Part shown: positions 11,701 through 23,661 of the stretch, in pieces | Layout of the letters: the number at the start of each line of letters is the position of its first letter | Position numbering within the stretch: position 1 is the stretch's first letter | DNA from: Cerrena zonata | Lineage: Eukaryota; Basidiomycota; Agaricomycetes; Polyporales; Cerrenaceae | Direction of reading: 5' to 3' | DNA: 64,000 nt | Assembly: GCA_038087015.1 (NCBI GenBank) | Contig: JASBNA010000005.1 | Location: 186,001-250,000, forward strand | Position numbers and translations under genes: made by a program | Notes under the pieces: generated by a model | The model's database searches: none | Told to the model about the DNA's origin: nothing | Seen by the model: only the letters and a program-made list of their open reading frames with translations

Positions 11701-14700
11701 GACAAAACAAGACCACCTGCGGCCTTCTTCTTGTTTGCGAGGGACTGGCGAACTTCGGCTTCCCATTGGGCATCTTTCGCTCCCTTTCCTTTCTTCTCGA
11801 GCTCTGGTTGCTTCTTCCCGGCGAGTACTATAGCAAAGTAACTCGATCAAAATGGTGCACACGGAATCAACGTTGTACGGCATCGTACCATCCACGAATG
11901 CTGTTCCATCTGGCGTGGCCCATATGCCAAGATCTTCATCGGTCAATGCCTCGACATCATCGGCTTTGAGATCCACATTGAGACGTTCAATGACGCGAGC
12001 GACGGCTACTTCGGGGGCAACAAAAGCGATGGTGGTGACAGCGCGGTAAGCAGCTTCTAAGAATGTTGGATTGAACGACTGTTCGAATATAAGTTTTGCG
12101 CGAAGTATCAAATAACTACACACGCACGTTTGAAACGACATCACAAGCACCGAAAACAGTCGAAACGACCAACTCGGCATGCGAAGTTATCAACTCATGA
12201 GGGTCAACACGAGCAGCTTGACACAGTTCAATCCAAGTTTGCCTCGAATTGGGACCTGTTTGGCGAACATGAGGTCATAATTCAATATGAAATGTGACGA
12301 CTCACAGAGAATCGGGTGGTGAGCAAGAACAATCAAATCAACAAGAGCTCGTTCTCTGAACTCCTTGTCTGCATCCTCTGAAAAGGATGTGCAGGCAAGG
12401 AAGAATGCAACCAACCGACTGGACCGAGTTGCGATAGACTGTTCCTCGCTTGATTGCTGTTTCGACTTAGTCAGGAGAGACGATATTGCTGTAGACGCGG
12501 AGCAAGTAAGGGCTTCAGGCTCCTGTGATGCTAGTTGTGCAAGAGATGCATTCACAGAACGTCTTAGATCCGGGGAGGAGGACTCGACGGCTAAATGAAG
12601 GAAGATCGACCCAAACATAGCACTAAAATAATTCTAAGAGTTGATATATCGTGATAATGGAGAACAAACCCACCTCGCTTGCTCATTTTGAAGTAGTTGA
12701 GCCTTGCAGGTAGTTAAGGCCTTTTCACTAGCTCGAAGTAGCCACGTTTCCTCGTCAGTAGTCGTGAGTTTCTGATAAACTTTCTCCCAAATCAAGAATG
12801 AGGGCTTGACACCCGTCGCAGTCAAATTCTGGAGAGTAGTGTTCTTTGCGACGGAATCATCTGTACCATGCAGAATGAGTTTAGTACCTCAAGAGGAGCC
12901 AGAGAGGCACTATACCAAATTTCCCGCTTCTTGAGTAAGGACCGAGGAGGAGCGCGATAGCGATATATCCTTCCAAAGGACCGGCAGGTGCACCTAGCGG
13001 GTTCCCAGAGATAGTTTTCAGGCCGTTATCCAAAGGAGGCAACACATCCTGGGCGAACTTGACAGCCGCGGGTGTAGACAAATCTCCAAGATTCCAGATA
13101 GGCGGTTCCAGTAACAGAACAAAAGGCACGTCGAAGAATAGGCTTCGCACTGCCCATTTCCCTGACAATGAGAGTAACAGATTCGGACGGCAAAGGGACG
13201 TCCTCTCGTAGACAGAAAGTGATGTGAGGACCGAGACCAGAACCCAAGATTGACACCGCGGAATCATGAGTCTCCTTGGCAAGTAACGAAGGAATTGCTT
13301 GAGATATTTTCGCCGAGACCGTTGCAGAGGGTGCTAGATATGAGACCATAGTATAGAGCGTTACTCGATGATCAGGACCAGCAGTTTTACCAGCCTTGGG
13401 CAGGCTGAGGAGTTCGGCCAGGGCATACTCAAAGTCATCACAGGACGGTGTCTTTGTGATAAGAACACGGAAAAGTCGGGCAGCAGCAGTTCGTACGATC
13501 GGGTTGGCAGATTTGGCACTGTTGAGGATGGGTACTAAGAGTCTGCGGAATATTTCACCTTCAATTGGATGTGCGTATGCGGAGAAGAACTCGGCGATAA
13601 CTAGAATAGGATATGACTAGAGGCTCAATGATCAACAGTAAAACAAAGTAGACATACCACTCAATGAGATTTCTGGTGAACGCAGAAGGCTTTTCTCTAT
13701 TGCTGGTAATACAGACGATGTCAGATCTGCCTCAGTAACGTATGTCATGATGAAATCGTGAAGTGCAGCCTGATTGTGGTGTTAGATAAGTGTTGCGTAG
13801 AGATAGATGTTGATACATACGGTGCTGTGAGGAGAAACCGGCGTTCTAGACATCAGAATGGAAGTGTTATAAAAATTGAGAATTTTATCCTATAAAAAAA
13901 TTATGAAAAGAGACAATACGGAAGAAGTTGTAATATTACCTTAGTTTCGAGTGATACTTGTGTTAACGACTCGTCCTTCTGGTTCTTCAGCCTGATAGTG
14001 ACGTCTACAGCCATCCCAAGTAGAGAAACCATCGCTAGTGGGTTCGAAGATGACTTGGCACTTGTAACAATTGTCTCCATAACTTGAGGTAGGTTTTCAG
14101 GACTCTGAAGACATGCTCTGAACAACTATTTGCGAATATTGACGGTTTATACATACCGAACGCAACGCACGACGAACGCGCACAGTGGCACTCTTACGAA
14201 TAGAGGGTTTTGCGTGACTTGAGTTCTCGAGAATTAAATCTAGAAGGATGGCTATTGCTCCAAGCAAGGCTCTCCAAGATGGGGTGGTCGGAAAGCGAGG
14301 GTTTGTCTTCAAAAGTTCGGTGTACAGCCCAGAGCTCCAGCTTAGGAGCACAAAAATATCTGAAGGCGCAATAGCGCTGTAGTACCTGGGTTGGTGAATT
14401 TCAGAGACAATCTAATGAAGAGGACGCACCCCGGACGTTTTGCGATTTGTGAAACCTCATTTACTAGCCATCCAAGTATTTGCTCGGTAACACCCAACGG
14501 TTGTTCGCGCAATTCGTCTTGATGTACGATTTCGATGCCAACTTCTTCAGCAGTCTCCCTGGAAGGGATATCAATGTATCGAGTATACGTCTCGGTCAAA
14601 AGTTTGAATATATCAAGTGTCTGCGATAAAGAAAGATCTAAGGCCAACGTAAGCTTTCGATCGAGGGCATATAGAACTCACTTACCGGCATGTTTTGCAA

Positions 14701-14908
14701 GGAACAATATTTCCTCTTTTAAGAACTGAATCCGGGATTTCGTGCTGCTGGTCAGCAGCCTCTTTTGCGCGACCTGAAGTGCTTGAGGCCAGTCCGTTAG
14801 GACAGTTTCTCTATGCCATTCTGGTAAACCAGGTCTTTTCGAATCGTCGAACTCATCCGATCCGCTTGACGTAGATGCGATCCAAGTCTCTATCTCTGAT
14901 TTCCCCAT
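5773..14908 (-). CDS. GCN1: GCN1-like translational activator of the eIF2alpha kinase Gcn2 (two frame breaks)
   Basis: A giant cytosolic HEAT-repeat protein that binds ribosomes and relays uncharged-tRNA or collision signals to Gcn2. More than 20 exons encode roughly 2,500 residues. The N-terminal region includes [13 protein letters not shown]. The eEF3-like central region includes [20 protein letters not shown] and [20 protein letters not shown] (about 9300-9420). The HEAT repeats continue to the C-terminus ending LLKFYES. The start is taken at the ATG complement 14906-14908. The frame is open to about 14998 but without an upstream ATG, so an extra 5' exon is possible. Most introns are 48-80 nt. 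Two places break the frame by one base: 8850 (between VHVVL and VDPVPEAR) and 13100 (between SVTGTA and WNLGDLS). Elsewhere the splice phases are consistent. Family assignment is very safe; integrity is not. Confidence 0.93.
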
Positions 14909-15269
14909 ACCTAGGTATTCCCAGATGAAAGAACGATACAAGCGACCCCAGAGTGAGTCGAGTAATTTGGAGTTAGTATCCTCGCGGTTCCGAGACAAGA
15001 TTGACTAGGGCGCTACAGAAAGTATTGGTCTCCGTTGGAATTCTTGCTTCGTCTCAACGTTCTCAACATTTATATCCACCCATTCTATGTTTAATTCTCT
15101 TTTTTTCGAGGAAATTCCTTTTCATAAGCCAATGCAAGAGACTGAAAGAAACATACATGCAGTGACGGCCAAATTGGCATTATCGAGGTGTAGACGCCTA
15201 CAAACGCGTGATTGAATTCGCTGGACTGTTATTCGTCTCTTTTGACTTGAAGTTCACCCACCATTTCGC
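14909..15269. other. Divergent promoter region, GCN1 / mitochondrial protein gene
   Basis: About 360 bp between the GCN1 start (-) and the next gene (+). It may contain a further GCN1 5' exon, since the GCN1 frame stays open to about 14998. A TTTTTTTC run is near 15100. No other feature was recognised. Confidence 0.4.
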
Positions 15270-16558
15270 ATGATTACCTCTGTGGCTCGGACAACTGTCC
15301 GACAATGTTCACGTCGTGCTCAATCAACACTCTCTGAAGTCCATGCCTCTGCGTCGACGTCGACGTTGACGTCGTCCGCAGAAAACAGACGGCCGCTCAC
15401 AGCTCTCAGTCAGCAACGAAGAAGTCGAACAGCATTCCTTCGACCTTGGGATGGGATTAATTCCGTGCCGGAAGCGTTGGCTGTTGTGCGTGGTGTAGAG
15501 AAACATTTCGGAAAGGTGGTCGATCTCCAGCTTGTTCGAGTATGTGTTAAAATTATCATGTTCTACCCGCTCTGACGTTTCATTATGATTTTATAGGACC
15601 TTGATCGGGCGGATGTCTTTCAGCCTTATCTACGTGTGGAATTCAAGGAAGAACTTGATGTTCCTGAAGCAGGGGCCATCGTCAGAGTTAAAGTACCTTT
15701 GTATAATCAAAGTCAAACTGGTGGTCCGGGACTGCTTGATGTTCGCGACTACCTTGAAGCAAAGGATAGAACTGCTGAAGACTTCCTGAATCGAAATCCT
15801 CTCGCTATGAGTCCTGATGGCCTCGCGGAGGAGGAAGGTTTCAAAATCGTTGACGTCAAAGTAGAGAACACAAGTGAGTGTATTTTATTTTATGTCTCTA
15901 CCGATCCGTGTTGTGTATTAATTTAATTCTAGGGCAGCATATCAGATACACCAAAGCCGAAGAATACAAGGGAATGGGTCAACGTCGTGCACTCATGCTT
16001 GGAGAAGCCTTTGCAAAATGGGGTGGCTTCGCTCCTGTACAAGAGGTGCCTTCAGAGGGTACTTCAGCAACATCACGTATGACCGAAGCGCAGGAACGGT
16101 GGAAGCTCGTTCTGAAAAAGTCGAGACCTACAACTCCTAACTCAGAGCCCGAAGTGTCTACTGAAGTCGAAGCCCATCCGGAAAATACTGCCACCGAAGA
16201 AATGGTCGAAGTTCAAGATGAACAAACATCTGCCGAATCGGAGGCCGATGCTTCGTCAACCGACCCCTCGTTATCACCTACCTCTACACCGACGACCCCT
16301 CCATCTCCAACAGTCGAGGTTAAGATTTCTGAGAGGTTCCGCGAAAGACGACCTGCACCACAGATGACGAAACGACAACGGTTACTTGTGCAAGCCCGCG
16401 AGCTAGCGAAGCAGCCTTTACCAGAAGGGTATACAGAAACACCTGAGGCGAAGACTGAAAAGGTAGCACAGGAAGAGGCAAAGAAGCAAGCATTACAAGA
16501 TGCTAACGCTTCCCTGATGACCAAGGTTTGGAAGTTCTTCGGCGGCGGTCAACCTTAG
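15270..16558 (+). CDS. Hypothetical protein, predicted mitochondrial
   Basis: Three exons (15270-15539, 15597-15873, 15933-16558) total 1173 nt, giving 390 residues. The N-terminus (MITSVARTTVRQCSRRAQST) is rich in Arg, Ser and Thr without acidic residues, typical of a mitochondrial presequence. A compact conserved-looking part follows (AFLRPWDGINSVPEALAVVR, then VFQPYLRVEFKEELDVPEAG). Residues about 240-310 are low-complexity, rich in Glu, Pro, Ser and Thr. The C-terminal part is basic and helical. The layout resembles fungal mitochondrial ribosome-associated proteins, but no family can be named from sequence alone. The ATG is close to the GCN1 promoter and is the first in frame. Confidence 0.75.
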
Positions 16559-16785
16559 ATATATTCTCGTTCGGTGTGTTACCCTAGAGCTAGACCTAAT
16601 AGAGTGTTCACACTTCTCAATAACATTTATCCATATCTTTGCTTGGTATTGATCGAGCACTAGGTGACAGATTGATGCAATCTCTGAATATTATGCAATG
16701 AAGTTTATATGTCGGGCAAACTTGACATTTCCAACAAAAGTACATCACAATTCCGCTCAACTGTAATAGTATGGGCGGATGAAGA

Positions 16786-16810
16786 GGCCTGGGTTATTTA
16801 ATTTGCGAAA
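16786..16810 (-). repeat. Dispersed repeat core, copy A
   Basis: The plus strand reads GGCCTGGGTTATTTAATTTG. It differs by single bases from copies at 17371 and 20533. On the minus strand the copy reads in frame as FRKLNNPG, parallel to RKSNNPG in copy B. It may be a splice acceptor (AAATAACCCAG) of a decayed gene family. Confidence 0.5.
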
Positions 16811-17370
16811 ACTCACACACCCCCGGACATTCACTGGCAGGTGGTGTGTGAGATCCGGATGTGAAGCACCCATTGATGATTCCCATGCGGCACCGGTGTG
16901 TGCTGCACCTAAAGATTCTTCGAGGTGAAGCCAACACCTATAGACAAATGAATGTTAATTGAGCAAATCAATCAATAGATATCTCAACATGAACACACGT
17001 ACCCACGACATGGATGGATGCATCTAATCGCAATCGCCTTTTTACGACAGCCAAAATTATCATATCACCGACAAGTGATGCCGCAGGACGATACAGCAAA
17101 TTTCTAAAGAATCAGAGGTATCCGAGCACAAGCACCACCGTGACCGCAGACTCCAATTACCCTGAGTGGATGAGCATCTTTATTGCTGAAAATCATGGTG
17201 TTTACACAGTTTTGAAGTATCATATAGTCAAATTTATAACTGAAAAAGTGTGTTGACACGTCCAAGTACATCCTAACTACATTCCAGTGTATAATGTAGT
17301 CATCCCACCATGGTGTCCAGTGGGGCATTGAGCAAGGGGCGTAAGTAAAAAGACTTGAACATAGATGAAT

Positions 17371-17395
17371 GGCCTGGGTTATTTGATTTGCGAAT
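17371..17395 (-). repeat. Dispersed repeat core, copy B
   Basis: The plus strand reads GGCCTGGGTTATTTGATTTG. Similarity to copy C extends some 25 bp to the left (ATAGATG and GACTT blocks). The minus-strand frame here is open for about 90 codons and includes RKSNNPGHSSMFKS, but no protein family is recognised. Confidence 0.5.
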
Positions 17396-18132
17396 ACTAG
17401 AAGTACTTGAACCTAGCGGTCCCAACACAACTAGCGCACCCCAAACTACAACTTGCAGTAGGGAGTACAGTGGCTGTATCCAACTCAGATGCAGTTCACA
17501 GAGAGCATCTGTGGAGGCACTGCCTACGTTGGTTACATCATTTAAGATGTACCAGTACTGCGGAATATGAAACATTGAGTGAAAGTATCGATGTACACAT
17601 CAGTAGAAACGAACGTACCCGACTTGTAGGACTGAGTGTAATGGTATGACAAACTCGAAGTGGAGATCGACATAGGATTACTCTGAGTCGGGTTGTTAAT
17701 CGCTCAGCGCAGCAGTAAGAAATACGGTAAGACTTACCTCGGACCTGGGGGTCCAATCGTACGGTGTCCCAAGGATGCCATAAGGCGAACGCGAGGTTAT
17801 AAACCTGTCTGTCAAAGGTTCAGGGCAGGCTTTCAAGGGAGACGCCTACTCTATTCATATCTCGTAATTCAATGGCTAAAAGGGACGCTGCGAGCCATCG
17901 TGGATACGAACTGGTGTAAAGTGATCTTGAAAGATGAACTTGAAGGTCCTCATACTATGATAGTAAACCGCAAGTCCTCCGGAGCCTTGAACCATATATT
18001 GTAGCTGTTTTGAGATAGATACCATTATATCTAATAATGAATACCGATTTGGAAAGGCCGGCCACTTACCCTCAACAATGTGCCCGACCTATTCCCCTAC
18101 ACTCAAGCCTCTAGAACGTAGAACGATAATTT

Positions 18133-19994
18133 CTACCAGACATCTTCTTCCACACCCTCTGGAATGACTCCGAGGGAGTATAGCGGCATCGAGGAAGCTC
18201 TATCCTCATCCTCCATAACGGCATCAATAGCCTTCCAAGATGGTGAAGGAGGGACAGACGATAAGTCAGAGATTGACCCTAACGAACTGAACGAAGATAT
18301 ACTCGACGTATCATGTCCGGCTCTGGTCGATATTGTCGAGTTGGTAAACACTGAATCTCGTTCGAGCAGAGACAGTGGCATATAGACCGCCTCCTCCATA
18401 CTGGCGTCGTTGATGAAGGGCCAATTCGGCATAAGCCAATCAATGTCGGATCGGATCGCCGTAGATGGGAGAACTTGGTCTTGATGTTCCATTTCATACG
18501 GTGTAATGTACGATTCCTCAAGGCGTGAATGTTCATGTGGACTAGAGAGGGGATGCGGTTGTGGAGTATTGCCGAGTACTGAAGAGAAATGTTCTATAAA
18601 AGTTTCCAGTTGAGCAGGGCTAAAACTCGAAAACAATGTGTTGGGAGGGTCGACTGTACAGTTAGCCGATGCTGCACAAAGATCGACCAATTTCGCAATA
18701 TCAGGTCTTTCATCCGGATTTCTAATCCAACAAGACTTTATGAACGACCAGTCCTCGAGATGAAGTTGGTCCTCAAAGTCCCGGTTAACGGATGGCCACT
18801 CGGGTCGAGCACCTTCCAACACTTTCGCAATAACCTGATAGTCATGACGAAGATCGCTGAAAGGAGGCGCATGGGTGTACACCTAGAAACATCACCATCA
18901 GAGATCAAACATAGCGTACGAAGGTCGAATGTTGTTTCTACCTCTGACCAAACGCAGCCGAAAGCATAGATATCACTTGCATAGGAAGACCGCGAACCAC
19001 GCAACAATTCAGGTGCAAGCCATCTTACGGCTCCTCCGCTGTGCGAACCCGCACTGGCAGACGATGCATCCGCAAACTGAGACAATCCAAAGTCAGCCAG
19101 CTGTATTTGGAGGTCGTCGTTAATCAGAATATTTGCCTAATAATCTAGTTCAATAATAGAGTCGGACATCATATTGACTGTGTACGTACCCCACGAAGGT
19201 CTCCGTGAACTACTCTCTGAAAATGAAGATATTGTAACCCTACCGATATTTGGAAGAACTAGTTGCATAAGACGAGATGAACAAGGTTATCCAAAGCAAG
19301 CACTTACCCATCTAGCCAGAGGAACGACCTTCCCAGCGGAGAGTAGTTGGTAAATACAATCGTTTATGTTACCGTGTTGCATCCAGTGAGAAACCATACA
19401 GTAGTACGGGTGGAAGTTGTTCTGATCGAGGCCTAGGAAAGGAAGGATAAAATTGTGTCGCAGGGTGTGCCAGACGAGAGCCTCTCTACAGATAGCCTGG
19501 TGACTGTTATATTAGATTATATTCGACAGCAGGAAGATACACCATACAATGTATGTAGTATGTGCGTTCCGAGTGTTAGAGTGTTGAAATACGCGCAGTC
19601 GTTTGAGAGCAACGATTTGACCATTTAATTCCGCTTTGAATATGTCTGCGCACCCGCCTAGTGCGACAGCGTTCCGATCCGTGCAGATAGTACGACAAAA
19701 CGAAGACGGAGGGAACGTGTTGGAGGATTTTGAAATGTCAAGGAGCAAACGCCTGAGCGCATGTGGGTCGCAAGACGGGTCTATGTCCGACGGGTCATCC
19801 AACATCTGATCAGAAGTCAAACGCTATAGCTCGTTGGTTAAGGCGAAAAGCACCTTTAGAATACAATCCATGACGACTCCAGCTTTAGCATCGCTTTGAC
19901 ATAGCAAGCCATCTCTGGTCACTTTACAAGTGAGAGAGTCGACTATCCTCCGACGAATATCATCGAGATTTTCATCAGCCATACCGCTGTTCAT
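18133..19994 (-). CDS. Protein kinase, TKL-like fungal family (HGD-type catalytic loop)
   Basis: A predicted Ser/Thr kinase of the expanded Agaricomycete TKL-like group. The first exon (19854-19994) encodes 47 residues ending MDCILK. A 48-nt intron (19806-19853) leads to an exon starting MLDDPSD. The kinase lysine is in VALKRLRVF. The catalytic loop is VVHGDLRGANIL, with Gly instead of Arg in HRD, which is usual in this group. DFGLSQF and RWLAPELL follow, and the C-lobe carries NPDERPDIAKL. The tail of about 170 residues is Ser-rich and lacks a recognised domain. The stop is at 18133-18135. Two decayed relatives lie at 38.7-40.8 kb and share its exon junctions, which supports the model. It is bracketed by repeat copies B and C. 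The substrate is unknown. Confidence 0.85.
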
Positions 19995-21112
19995 GGAGCT
20001 GGTGTAATGCAGTCCTTGAGACAGATCTTTATCTTACTCGAGAATCTTACCTGGCGATGACCATGATCAACGCGCATGGTCATGGTCAGGGTAAGAACAA
20101 CGAGTACCTACGTAGGAACAATACCAACGTCGGCATTAGCGTCAATCATTCGAGTGAGGGGGTAGGGCGGCATACACACGGTGTTCAATTGGTAATAGTG
20201 GTTTAAAATGAGATAAACCTCAGCCATCGCACATAAAACCAACATATCCCAGTGGGGGCTAGAAATTCACACGTGCGAAGATATTCATATTATATGCATA
20301 GGGAGATAATCCACATTGAGCAATTCTTGACAATGCCAGTAAGTACGTTCCACCTTCGCTACGCCTCCGACAACCCATCTCTGTCCTCGATATTCGATTC
20401 TTCAACTTCAATCGTCGTTCTCTTTACCCAGACTCAAAGGTTGGGTACTAGCATAAGTGCGGCAGTGGGGAGGAGACTTTGAGATGAGGGATTCGGAAAC
20501 GAGGAGGCGTAGGGACTTAGATGTGGATAGATGGTCTGGGTTATTTGATTTGCAGTGTACGTCCAATGACGCCAAAAGCCGTGCACACGGCACAGGAACA
20601 GATCCTGTCGATCTCCACAGAGAATCTCGTAGTCATATCCGCTCGGATCCTACAGGATTTGTAGCAATATCAGAGAATGTGACGATTAGACTAGTCAGCG
20701 CAGCGATACATACCAGCTACATAAAGGACATCTCAGGACAGGCCGACTCTTCAACCTCAGCGGGTGGTCGCCTTCCCTGAGCAAGACACATGTTAGTGGA
20801 TGAATGAGCGATAAAGATAACAAGATAAATACCTCGTCCAGTGGGATCCCAATCGAAGGGAGAGCCAAGGGAACGATTGGGTGGGAATGGGGTATATAAC
20901 GACACAGGGTTCGAGTTCAGGGCAGGGCGAAGAAAGCGCCGATGGAGGAGGCAACTTGAAGACTTGCTTGAATTTACAGTGTTCTCTTCTTGGTTTACGG
21001 CCGAAGCAAAACACACATCGAGCCACTCACTCACTCGATGCATACATTAATATTGTCTTCAATTCTCTAGACATTCACAAATTCTACTTCTTCACAGTCA
21101 TCGGTATCCAAG
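19995..21112. other. Kinase upstream region with repeat copy C
   Basis: About 1.1 kb without a supportable gene. Near 20056-20090 lies an imperfect inverted repeat built of GACCATG and CATGGTC. Repeat copy C is at 20533-20553. An open minus-strand frame near 20717-21043 has no recognisable content. The region should include the kinase promoter. Confidence 0.45.
20533..20553 (-). repeat. Dispersed repeat core, copy C
   Basis: The plus strand reads GGTCTGGGTTATTTGATTTGC. It matches copies A and B in the same orientation, with the minus-strand frame reading CKSNNPDHLS. A second shared block, TCAGCGCAGC, occurs downstream of both B (about 17702) and C (about 20696). Confidence 0.5.
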
Positions 21113-21724
21113 TTATGGACGACGGAAAACTCGAAGTAATATCTGACGCAACGGTTCCACCGCACCGCGTGAAAATGCTGGCGCGAAATATAACGATAGC
21201 CCTATTCGAACGGGGAGTAACGCCTGAGAACCAATAAGGATCAGAGTTAGCTACCTAATGGATAGTTCTACACGTACCTTGGTGAGCCCATAAGCCAAGA
21301 TAGCATTCGCAGCATCACCCGCCAACTTCGACGATAACCCGCCATCCACAATGACTCTGTCTTCTTGTCCCGCTTTTGTTCTCTCCTCTCTGCTATGCTT
21401 CTCAAATCCGAATACACCATACCGCGTCCCGACCCTCTGTGCCCACTTTCCCCCTTCATCAACCCATTCTCTGCCTTTATCTCGTACCCAATTTCTGTAC
21501 ACCGACCCAGATTCTGATGGTGGGCGAGCAACCTCTTCTACGATCCTGTCTCCAACCCCCAATGCTCGTGCCCCGAAGAAGAATCCTGCTACCGGTGCGA
21601 TAGCAGTGACCTCATGTAGAATGGCGAACGACAAAATCAGCGAGGGCAACGGCGTCGCAGTACGTGTTGATACGGCCTTGAGAGCCTCAATGTATGGCGC
21701 AAATCTTGTTCTTTGTCGTGACAT
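21113..21724 (-). CDS. Conserved fungal mitochondrial membrane protein, MRX11-like
   Basis: Two exons (21278-21724 and 21113-21223, intron 54 nt) give 185 residues. The N-terminus MSRQRTRFAPYIEAL is basic. A hydrophobic conserved-looking stretch reads LPSLILSFAILHEVTAIAP, followed by VAGFFFGARALGVG. The C-terminal exon reads ALLPVRIGLSLYFAPAFSRG, a second membrane-type segment. This pattern matches a small fungal mitochondrial inner-membrane family (yeast YPL041C/MRX11 type) as remembered; the assignment is tentative. The start is the first in-frame ATG after an upstream stop. It neighbours the F-box gene, both on the minus strand. Confidence 0.6.
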
Positions 21725-22020
21725 CTCTGTATGGTTTGGGGATGGCACTTTAGTATATGTTGACGTTTCGCGTCATTCCCATGGCCATCATTCCGAGACC
21801 AAGACTTTCGGCGCTAGTATCTCCGCACGGTGGGCATCTCGCAGTATTTCGCGATTCTTCTAACTTAGCATGGAGTATTACTCCCAGGCATAAATCTTGT
21901 AGAACTCGCGTGTCTGTCAAATCATATCTGCACACATTTATTTGTGGATTTCTCCCATTTTACGATGTAGACGAATTTTTGACATTATACAAGAAAGCGG
22001 AGCAAATACAATTTCATGTT

Positions 22021-23661
22021 TCATAAAGCGTACAACTCGTTTGTTGTTCTATCAAGTACAAGTTCTCCAACAAGCCCCCGTATTCGTAAAATAACTGCCT
22101 CGTCTAAGTCCTCCGAGCTACGAATGATAAGCTTTTTCAGCCCACCATCTACTTGACATATCCTGAGATATTGCATGAGGCCGTTGATGCCAGACTCGGC
22201 GTCAAGTAGTAAGTTGACCGAAATGCATAGGGTGTGTAAAGATGGAAAACATCCGGGACTCGCTGTGGGTGAGCTATCCAAATAAAGAGACCCGAATGAG
22301 TTGAATGTGGAAGTATTGCGGAGGTGTAGAATCTCGATATGATCCAACTTTTCGGCTATTTTCTTCCACATGTCGGCACCAGCACTGTCATCCAAGGAGA
22401 CAAACTTGAGGTTGGACAATGGTAATTGTTGCCACAGAGCCCAACGTCTATCAACAGGAGGGCAATTAAATTCGTTCCCATGGAAGGAAACACGAAGACA
22501 AAAGTCGTCGAATTTCGGTGAGAGGATATCCGGACAGTCTTCGCTGTGCACGACAAGAGCTACGTCGGATTCTTCATTCGCAGCGAATTGCGCACTGCTC
22601 AGAATTGGAGGCGTCCCAATAACACCACTGCCCTTTAGTTTGGAGACGATCACGTTAAGAGCTGATAAACTCCCCGCTGTGGCCTCCGTTCCGAACAGGC
22701 AGAGGACGGTATCGATTTTTGTGGTGGAAGGAAAGATGAGATGTTCTATAAACAACGCATCACAGGGTAAATTGAGCCAGAGGCTGAGGAAACGTAGGTG
22801 CGGGAGCACAACGGTTGGAATTGAAGGTGGCATATTGTTGTCATGGCCAACATTACCCGATGAAAGAGTAATACTTTCCAGGAGAGGAAGATGGGACAAC
22901 ACTGTAAGCAGTGAACACATCCCCGGCATATCCTCAAATTGCATAATATCGATTTCTCGTAAATTGGCATGGCGGGTAATGAAGTGATCGATCTGTGGAA
23001 CAGAGAAGCCCTGGATGATCAACGTTTCTAATGCTAACGACTGAGCAGAAGCATGAAACGGTTTGACTTGATCGCGAGAACTGAACGGTGCGCTGGTGCT
23101 ATGAAGTATCAAAGACCGAAGGCGATGTGAGGGTTCCAAGCCTAACAATGACTCGATAATGGTGGCGCAACACGCGATTGGTACTTGTGCATCAATACTA
23201 CACAATCGGGGAAGCTCCTGGAGTACGATATCCATGCATGCCATGAATGCATCCGGTACAGGATGCTTCACTGTACATGCCGTGAGATGCAGAGATGTGT
23301 TCCCAGAACGCAACAACATCACTGCTATGGAGTTCACCATTATGTCGTCAACGATAGCGACATGACTCCACAACGTTGGTGTCCCATCTACTATGGAGGA
23401 CCAGCGCGAGCAGACGTGCACGATAGATACCCATGAGTATGGGTGATATGTTTGGCTGTCATCATCCACTGCGACGGTATTCAGCTTTGTGGCGTCAACA
23501 ATCAACAGATGGAAGATGTCCGCGAGCAATTCGTTGGGAAGTCGGTGAATAAACGCCTGTTTGGAAACCGAAGGAGGGTCTTGCGAACTTGGTATGTCTA
23601 AGGAGAGATGGTGCATCTCATTGAGTGTTTCATCCGCAGCGACCAATTTGACCAATGGCAT
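22021..23661 (-). CDS. F-box protein
   Basis: A single-exon frame of 546 residues with an ATG at 23659-23661. The F-box lies at residues about 38-90 (FIHRLPNELLADIFHLL, then CSRWSSIVDGTPTLWSHV) and should bind Skp1 of an SCF ubiquitin ligase. The rest is a series of leucine-rich segments (LRSLILHS, LRFLSLWLNLPCD, IEILHLRNTS) typical of the large, lineage-expanded Agaricomycete F-box/LRR-like proteins. The target is unknown. A single exon is unusual among these intron-dense neighbours but common in this family. Confidence 0.88.
   Translation of the reverse strand: MPLVKLVAADETLNEMHHLSLDIPSSQDPPSVSKQAFIHRLPNELLADIFHLLIVDATKLNTVAVDDDSQTYHPYSWVSIVHVCSRWSSIVDGTPTLWSHVAIVDDIMVNSIAVMLLRSGNTSLHLTACTVKHPVPDAFMACMDIVLQELPRLCSIDAQVPIACCATIIESLLGLEPSHRLRSLILHSTSAPFSSRDQVKPFHASAQSLALETLIIQGFSVPQIDHFITRHANLREIDIMQFEDMPGMCSLLTVLSHLPLLESITLSSGNVGHDNNMPPSIPTVVLPHLRFLSLWLNLPCDALFIEHLIFPSTTKIDTVLCLFGTEATAGSLSALNVIVSKLKGSGVIGTPPILSSAQFAANEESDVALVVHSEDCPDILSPKFDDFCLRVSFHGNEFNCPPVDRRWALWQQLPLSNLKFVSLDDSAGADMWKKIAEKLDHIEILHLRNTSTFNSFGSLYLDSSPTASPGCFPSLHTLCISVNLLLDAESGINGLMQYLRICQVDGGLKKLIIRSSEDLDEAVILRIRGLVGELVLDRTTNELYAL

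Larger units (their letters stand above)
16559..18132. other. Gene-poor region with dispersed short repeats
   Basis: About 1.57 kb between convergent genes with no supportable coding frame. It contains two of three copies of a conserved element (cores at 16786-16810 and 17371-17395). Read on the minus strand, the element resembles the same 3' splice acceptor and following codons, so the region may hold decayed copies of a short gene. The right-hand part, 17750-18130, looks like the 3' flank of the kinase gene. Confidence 0.5.

Noticed and set aside
11820..11870. Apparent third frame break in GCN1
   Set aside because: A 49-nt GT-AG intron ending GGGAAG joins MPYNVDS to [12 protein letters not shown] in phase, so no indel is needed.
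19805..19853. In-frame TAG in the kinase gene at 18.1-20.0 kb, suggesting a pseudogene
   Set aside because: A 48-nt intron removes it, and the same junction (ILK followed by MLD) exists in the decayed paralogue, so the gene appears intact.
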